A DNA stretch of 64,000 nucleotides from assembly GCF_006547145.1 (NCBI RefSeq), contig NZ_CP041244.1, positions 2,232,001 through 2,296,000 of the forward strand, read 5' to 3'. The notes beneath the pieces are model-generated. The model was not told the origin of the DNA. It saw only the letters and a program-made list of their open reading frames with translations, and searched no databases. Below are positions 59,815 to 64,000 of the stretch, one piece after another. Position numbers and translations under genes: made by a program. The stretch is from Actinomadura sp. WMMA1423 (GTDB lineage Bacteria; Actinomycetota; Actinomycetes; Streptosporangiales; Streptosporangiaceae). Positions within the stretch are counted from its first letter, which is position 1, and each line of letters opens with the position of its first letter.

Positions 59815-60627
59815 TCACTGCGAGGGCGCGGCAGGGGCGGCGTCCGGCGTCTCGAGTTCGTCCCCCGTGAAGGAGTAGGGAGGCCACGGGCCGAGGAAGC
59901 GCACGCGGACGGCCGGGTGGCTCTCCTGCAGTTCGGAGAGGATGAGCCCCACGTCCTCGACATCGTCGTCGTGCACCAGCAGCGCGAGGGAGAGCACCTC
60001 GGTCTCCTCGGGACGGCGCGTCGCGGCCCGGCGGTCGGCCAGGTCCTCGGCGACGGCGCCGAGCCGCCGCCGGGCGTCGGCGTGCAGTTCGTCGGCGAGG
60101 GACTCCGCCGCCGCCCTGCGCTTGGCCTCCAGCTGCTTGCCCAGCAGCCGCCGCATGCCCGGCGGGCTGTCGCGCATGCGCTCCTCGATCTCCCGCACCG
60201 AGTCGTCGCCGGCGGGCACGGCCGCGGACTCCAGGACGATCTCCACGCGGTACTCGGCGCGCCCGCGCAGCCGGTCGAGGCGGGCGTGCAGGTCGTCGCG
60301 GTTCTGCCGCAGCCAGGAGCGCAGGCGGCTCGCGGCGTCGCCGTCCGGGCCGGGGGCGACCAGCACGTTGAAGGTCATCGGCAGCACGCCGCCCACCTCG
60401 CGGCGCATGGCCTCCACAGCGTCGTCATGGGCGCGGATCCACCGGCGGACATCGTCGTCCGGTCCCTGGTAGGGGTGCGCCGGGGCCTCGTGGACGAGGG
60501 CGGCCAGCCCGCAGTCCCCGGCGCGGACGAGCCGCAGCGGCGCGCCGTCGATCCCCTCGCCGGGCGGCTCCGCGCCCGCCGGGGGATCGGCGACCAGCCC
60601 GTACACGTACAGCGCTTCGCGGGTCAC
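59815..60627 (-). CDS. gas vesicle protein GvpL/GvpF family
   Basis: 270 residues. EALYVYGLVADPPAGAEPPG, GDCGLAALVHEAP, VGGVLPMTFNVLV and WPPYSFTGDE give the two-lobed GvpL/F fold that helps assemble or cap gas vesicles. GTG 60627 overlaps gvpK (GTGA). Confidence 0.87.
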   Translation of the reverse strand: MTREALYVYGLVADPPAGAEPPGEGIDGAPLRLVRAGDCGLAALVHEAPAHPYQGPDDDVRRWIRAHDDAVEAMRREVGGVLPMTFNVLVAPGPDGDAASRLRSWLRQNRDDLHARLDRLRGRAEYRVEIVLESAAVPAGDDSVREIEERMRDSPPGMRRLLGKQLEAKRRAAAESLADELHADARRRLGAVAEDLADRRAATRRPEETEVLSLALLVHDDDVEDVGLILSELQESHPAVRVRFLGPWPPYSFTGDELETPDAAPAAPSQ

Positions 60628-60953
60628 CGCCGCTCACCCCCGCCCTCGACCTCCTCGGCCCAGCGCCTGGGGTTGGACAGCCGGTCGACGACCTCGTCGA
60701 CGACCTCGTCCAGGCCGCGGTGCAGGTCGGCCACCGAGGCGGTGATGCCGTGCTCGGACTTGATCTCCTTCATGGCCTCGTCCAGTTCCAGCAGGGCGTC
60801 GCCCAGCCGGTTCAGCTCCTCGGTGGTGAGGTCGCCGCCCTCCATCCGGCGCACGGCCTGCCGCTCCAGCGCCTCCTGGATCACCTCGACCAGGGTGACG
60901 ACGAGCGTGAGCACGCCGTTCTTCAGGCTGTTCTCGTCAACGGTGATGGCCAT
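60624..60953 (-). CDS. gvpK: gas vesicle protein GvpK
   Basis: 109 residues. NGVLTLVVTLVEVIQEALER, RRMEGGDLTTEELNRLGDAL and LLELDEAMKEIK are the GvpK helices (MExG-x-L motif). ATG 60953 with GGAGG 4 nt upstream; 17-nt overlap with the gene before it. Confidence 0.9.
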   Translation of the reverse strand: MAITVDENSLKNGVLTLVVTLVEVIQEALERQAVRRMEGGDLTTEELNRLGDALLELDEAMKEIKSEHGITASVADLHRGLDEVVDEVVDRLSNPRRWAEEVEGGGERR

Positions 60954-61911
60954 GGGCCTCCTTCCGGTCACGGTCGGCGCCGGCCGCCGGGGCGCTCGGG
61001 GCCAGGGCCCGCCTCCAGCGCGACGCCTTCTCGACGGCCAGCACGATCCGCTCTCCCGGAGTCTCCACGACCAGGCGGTCCAGGCCGCCGGACGGGGTGG
61101 AGCCGGGTTCGAGCCGCACATCGCTGATCCGACCGGTGTCGAGGACGATCGCCGGGCGCCCGTCGGTCGGCGACTGCCAGGTCAGGCGGCCCTTCTCCAC
61201 GCGGGCCCGGCCGCCGCGCCACGTCGCGCCGCCCCGGCGCGGTTCGTGGTACCACACGTGGCCCTCGCACTCGGGGGCGTCGTCCCCGGAGGCGAGGGGC
61301 CGGGGCTCGCGGGACCGGACGTGCGGGGCGAGCCGGCGCAGGCTCTCGTCGAACTCCTCGGGCTTCGCGGCGGACAGGAGAGCGCCGCCCCCGTCGGCCA
61401 GTTCCACGCGCACCCGCAGCCTCTCCTCGCCCCCCAGCGTCCGCTCGCTCTGCAGCCGGGTGGCGGCGACGTCCTCCAACCGGGCCTCCCAGAGCGCCTC
61501 GCGCGGCTCCCGCCGGTAGACCAGGATGCGCCGGTCGGTGAGGAAGAGGGTGCCGGGCCGCCAGATGTGGGCCGAGCCGCGGTCGTCGTAGTGGCCGCCG
61601 AACGACCGGATCACCACCCGCTCGCCCTCCTCCAGGTCGGGCGTCGCGGCGGTGGCCCGCTCGGCCCAGGCGCGCGTGTCGGCGTCCCACTGCTTCAGCA
61701 GCCCGTACTCCAGCATGGTCTCCATGCCGGCGATGGCGGCCCGGAGGTTGACCCCGATCAGCGGGATGTCGGCGACCGCGATGATGAGGTCCAGGTGCAG
61801 CACCGCGCCCTTGTTCAGGACGACCTCCAGCAGGTCGTCCAGGGTGACCTGCGGGTCGCGGGTGGGGCGCAGGGGCGCCGACGGCCGGCCCATCGGAGGT
61901 CCAGATCGCAT
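60937..61911 (-). CDS. GvpA-like domain fused to PH/GRAM-like domains
   Basis: 324 residues. Residues ~22-75 are a GvpA/J/M-type vesicle shell domain (LDDLLEVVLNKGAVLHLDLI, VADIPLIGVNLRAAIAG). From ~90 a beta-rich PH/GRAM-like domain follows (GTLFLTDRRILVYRREPREA; LEDVAATRLQSERTLG), and a second similar unit from ~225 (ARVEKGRLTWQSP, DRLVVETPGERIVLAVEKAS). Canonical shell proteins are ~70-130 residues, so this is a large extension. One nt after the preceding gene. A membrane- or lipid-recognising vesicle-like protein is possible (inference). Confidence 0.75.
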   Translation of the reverse strand: MRSGPPMGRPSAPLRPTRDPQVTLDDLLEVVLNKGAVLHLDLIIAVADIPLIGVNLRAAIAGMETMLEYGLLKQWDADTRAWAERATAATPDLEEGERVVIRSFGGHYDDRGSAHIWRPGTLFLTDRRILVYRREPREALWEARLEDVAATRLQSERTLGGEERLRVRVELADGGGALLSAAKPEEFDESLRRLAPHVRSREPRPLASGDDAPECEGHVWYHEPRRGGATWRGGRARVEKGRLTWQSPTDGRPAIVLDTGRISDVRLEPGSTPSGGLDRLVVETPGERIVLAVEKASRWRRALAPSAPAAGADRDRKEAHGHHR

Positions 61912-61912
61912 C

Positions 61913-62446
61913 TCAGCCGGCTTCGCCGTCCCGCCGCGCGTCGTCCTCGCGGCCCGCGCGCGCGGCCTCGGTCAGTGCCTTGGCGCTGCGCCAGCCGCAC
62001 CACGGGCAGTACTCCTCGAGCAGCTGCTTGGTGGGAGACCGCTTGTTGCACTCGGGGCAGGTCTCCTTCGGGTCCTCGGTCTCCTTCCAGGCGGCCGTCT
62101 CCAGGTTCGTCCCCGAGGGGAACTCCAGGCCGTAGCGCGCCGCGGTCTCGAAGGAGGCGAGCGCCGCCCGCAGCCGGATCCCGAGCAGTTCCACGCCGGC
62201 GACCGACACCATGATGTCGGCGTTGATCACCAGCCCCTTGTCCAGCAGGACCTCCACCACGTGGGCCAGTCCGCCGTCACCGGCGCGCTGCGGCTCCATC
62301 GGGCGCCGCATGCCGATCGGGCGCCCGCTCAGATCCCGTGCGGACACGGCCGAGGCGGGGCGCGCGCGCTCGACCGAGGTGGGGCGGACCACCTCGTCGC
62401 CCTGGCCCGGGCGCCGCGTCTCCGCGGGCTGCCTGTCTTCGTCCAT
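61913..62446 (-). CDS. GvpJ/A-like protein with C-terminal zinc ribbon
   Basis: 177 residues from ATG 62446. A disordered charged N-terminus (~65 residues) is followed by the vesicle domain (LAHVVEVLLDKGLVINADIM, VAGVELLGIRLRAALASFET) and a zinc ribbon ETCPECNKRSPT ... YCPWCGWR (two CxxC pairs). The zinc ribbon is not part of classical GvpJ/A. First gene seen of the vesicle-like cluster on this strand. Confidence 0.78.
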   Translation of the reverse strand: MDEDRQPAETRRPGQGDEVVRPTSVERARPASAVSARDLSGRPIGMRRPMEPQRAGDGGLAHVVEVLLDKGLVINADIMVSVAGVELLGIRLRAALASFETAARYGLEFPSGTNLETAAWKETEDPKETCPECNKRSPTKQLLEEYCPWCGWRSAKALTEAARAGREDDARRDGEAG

Positions 62447-62611
62447 CACGTCCTCGTCCGGTTCACGGTGCGCAGTCGTCGCACGCGGAATCTCCACGCC
62501 GACACAAAACATATGCCGTCTTATCCACTGGAAAGCGGCTCAATCACCCGGACTTGGTAACGGCGTTCCCCGCCCCGGTCCGCGGGGCGGAAAAGCGGGG
62601 CCGGCGCGGGC

Positions 62612-63865
62612 TCAGGCCTGGCGGCCGAAGAGGGTGTCGCCCCAGTACCCGCCCTCCCGCACGCCCGGCGGGCACGCGTAGACGCCGGACCCGACGTGCT
62701 GGATGTACTCGTTCAGGGCGTCGGTGGCCAGGGACTTCTGGACGCGGATGAAGCCCGTCCGCGGGTCGCGCTGGAAGGCGACGAAGAACAGGCCCGCGTC
62801 CAGCCGCCCGAGGCCGTCCGACCCGTCGGTGAACGAGTAGCCGCGCCGCAGGATGCGCGTCCCCTGGTTGGAGTCGGGGTGCGCGAGCCGGACGTGCGCG
62901 TCCGGCTTCATCTCGGAGAGGACGGGCTTGTCGCGCTCCTTCTTCAGCCCGGCCGGGGCGCCCTCGCCCTTGTCGCGTCCGAAGATGTCCTCCTGCTCGC
63001 GCAGCGACGTCCTGTCCCAGGTCTCGATGTGCATCCGGATGCGGCGGGCGACGAGGTAGGAGCCGCCCGCCATCCAGTCGGCGCCGTCGCCCCCGGCCGC
63101 CCACACGTGCCGGTCGAGCAGCGCCCCCTCGGTCCCGGCGATGTTCTCGGTGCCGTCCTTGAACCCGAAGAGGTTGCGCGGGGTCTGCGCGTCCGGCGTC
63201 GTCGAGGACGTCTTGCCGAACCCGAGCTGGGACCAGCGGACCGCGACCACGCCGAACCCGATGCGCGCGAGGTTGCGGATGGCGTGCACGGCCACCTGCG
63301 GGTCGTCGGCGCAGGCCTGCACGGCGATGTCGCCGCCGCTGCGGTTCGGGTCGAGGTTGTCGCCCGGGAAGTGCGGCAGGTCGACGAGGGCGGCGGGGCG
63401 GCGCGACCTGATGCCGAACCGGTCCTCGCCGTCCTTGTCGAACAGCGACGGGCCGAACCCGATCGTCAGCGTGAGCCGGGACGGCGGCAGCCCGAGCGCC
63501 TCGCCGGTGTCGTCGGGCGGCGCCACCGCGGGGCCGCCGACCGCGCCGTCGCCGACCGGCCGGCCCGCGGTCATGGCGGCCGCCGCGGCGGTCCACTCCT
63601 TCAGCATCCGCACGAGCCGCTCGCGGTCGCCCGTCGTCACGTCGAACGCCGCGAAGTGCAGCCGGTCCTGCACGGGGGTGGCGATGCCCGCCTGGTGCGC
63701 GCCGTGGAAGGCGATCGCGGCGGCCGCGCCGTCGTCCTCCTGCGCGGCGGCGACCCGGTCGATGCCGGCCCCGGCGGCGGCCCCGGCGAGCAGGCTCGCA
63801 CCCGAGAACCCGAGCATCCGCCGGCGGGACATGCCGGGCCGCTCCTGCGTTCCTTCGCCGGTCAT
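62612..63865 (-). CDS. efeB: EfeB-like Dyp-type peroxidase / deferrochelatase
   Basis: 417 residues. SRRRMLGFSGASLLAG is a twin-arginine signal. NLFGFKDGTEN carries the GxxDG motif of Dyp peroxidases with the distal Asp; HVRLAHPDSNQ supplies the region of the proximal heme His and RRGYSFTDG the later conserved Arg. Secreted heme enzyme, which in Efe systems oxidises Fe2+ for uptake or acts on heme. EfeO is encoded just upstream on the same strand. ATG 63865; ATG 63832 gives MSRRRML as an alternative. Confidence 0.9.
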   Translation of the reverse strand: MTGEGTQERPGMSRRRMLGFSGASLLAGAAAGAGIDRVAAAQEDDGAAAAIAFHGAHQAGIATPVQDRLHFAAFDVTTGDRERLVRMLKEWTAAAAAMTAGRPVGDGAVGGPAVAPPDDTGEALGLPPSRLTLTIGFGPSLFDKDGEDRFGIRSRRPAALVDLPHFPGDNLDPNRSGGDIAVQACADDPQVAVHAIRNLARIGFGVVAVRWSQLGFGKTSSTTPDAQTPRNLFGFKDGTENIAGTEGALLDRHVWAAGGDGADWMAGGSYLVARRIRMHIETWDRTSLREQEDIFGRDKGEGAPAGLKKERDKPVLSEMKPDAHVRLAHPDSNQGTRILRRGYSFTDGSDGLGRLDAGLFFVAFQRDPRTGFIRVQKSLATDALNEYIQHVGSGVYACPPGVREGGYWGDTLFGRQA

Positions 63866-63901
63866 GGCGCCACGGTTCCTCTCGTCCCGATCACTTCGCG
63901 C

Positions 63902-64000
63902 TCACTTCGCGACGGCGCCGGCGAGCTTGGACAGGGGCTCGCCCAGCGCGTTCACCGCGTCGGCCAGCTCCTTGCGCTCGCTCTCGCCCACCTTGTCGTA
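63902..64000 (-). CDS. efeO: EfeO iron-uptake lipoprotein, C-terminal 32 residues only
   Basis: The reading frame enters from the window edge and ends at 63902: YDKVGESERKELADAVNALG then EPLSKLAGAVAK. This matches the final helix of EfeO, the M75 peptidase-like partner of EfeB. 36 nt before efeB and so cotranscribed. Confidence 0.75.
   Translation of the reverse strand, partial: YDKVGESERKELADAVNALGEPLSKLAGAVAK

Overview
The window is very GC-rich with dense, strand-switching gene content, many 4-base ATGA/GTGA stop-start overlaps, lppX/lprG-type lipoprotein plus P55-type exporter, an F420-type luciferase-like oxidoreductase, XRE/DUF397 pairs and an IdeR/DtxR iron box. This points to a filamentous actinomycete; the short MSEANRG-type coding repeats make me favour Actinomadura or a close Thermomonosporaceae relative (inference from memory of such repeats, not a database match). 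No rRNA, CRISPR array or replication origin was seen.

Layout. 1-11.6 kb: partial gamma-glutamyltransferase (-), an APC amino-acid permease (+), then an unusual operon of a Nudix/winged-helix regulator, three tandem 54-bp repeats each carrying its own Shine-Dalgarno and ATG, a J-domain pseudokinase, a VWA protein and a divergent adenylosuccinate-synthetase paralogue; then a secreted hydrolase and a short BKACE enzyme. 11-15.4 kb: Rv1733c-like membrane protein, an lprG-p55-type pair (the transporter carries two in-frame copies of the same 54-bp repeat), a truncated tnpB and tRNA-Met(CAT). 15.5-19.6 kb: TetR, NDH-2-like flavoprotein and MHS-family transporter followed by 0.7 kb of non-coding or decayed DNA. 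19.6-29 kb: crotonase-fold protein, small proteins, zinc metallopeptidase, a complete livFGHMK amino-acid ABC operon, MarR/MFS pair. 29-34 kb: ferric-siderophore ABC system and siderophore-interacting reductase around one IdeR box. 33.9-39.8 kb: complete Mrp/Mnh Na+/H+ antiporter operon with mrpA and mrpB fused.

40-48.4 kb is an accessory block: XRE/DUF397/anti-sigma-like ATPase/small ORF cluster, TetR/LLM pair, a P-loop GTPase with a small helical partner, a HEAT-repeat protein with an N-terminal ADP-ribosylation/crystallin-J1-like region, a 28-residue zinc-ribbon microprotein and an integrase remnant beside tRNA-Asn. 48.5-59.8 kb is a Ter stress cluster: three TerD-family proteins, a TerC-like DUF475 membrane protein and the associated biosynthetic module (HpcH/CitE-like, TRSP phosphoribosyltransferase, StiP/Pelota PRTase, HAD phosphatase) plus a GH63-like hydrolase, with a divergent coiled-coil gene. 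59.8-62.5 kb is a partial gas-vesicle-like cluster in which one GvpA-fold protein carries PH/GRAM-like domains and another a zinc ribbon. The window closes with EfeB and the end of EfeO (iron uptake).

Most promising for new biology: the Nudix / J-pseudokinase / VWA / PurA-paralogue operon, the portable 54-bp start-site repeat, and the lipid/metal-domain-fused gas vesicle proteins next to the Ter cluster.
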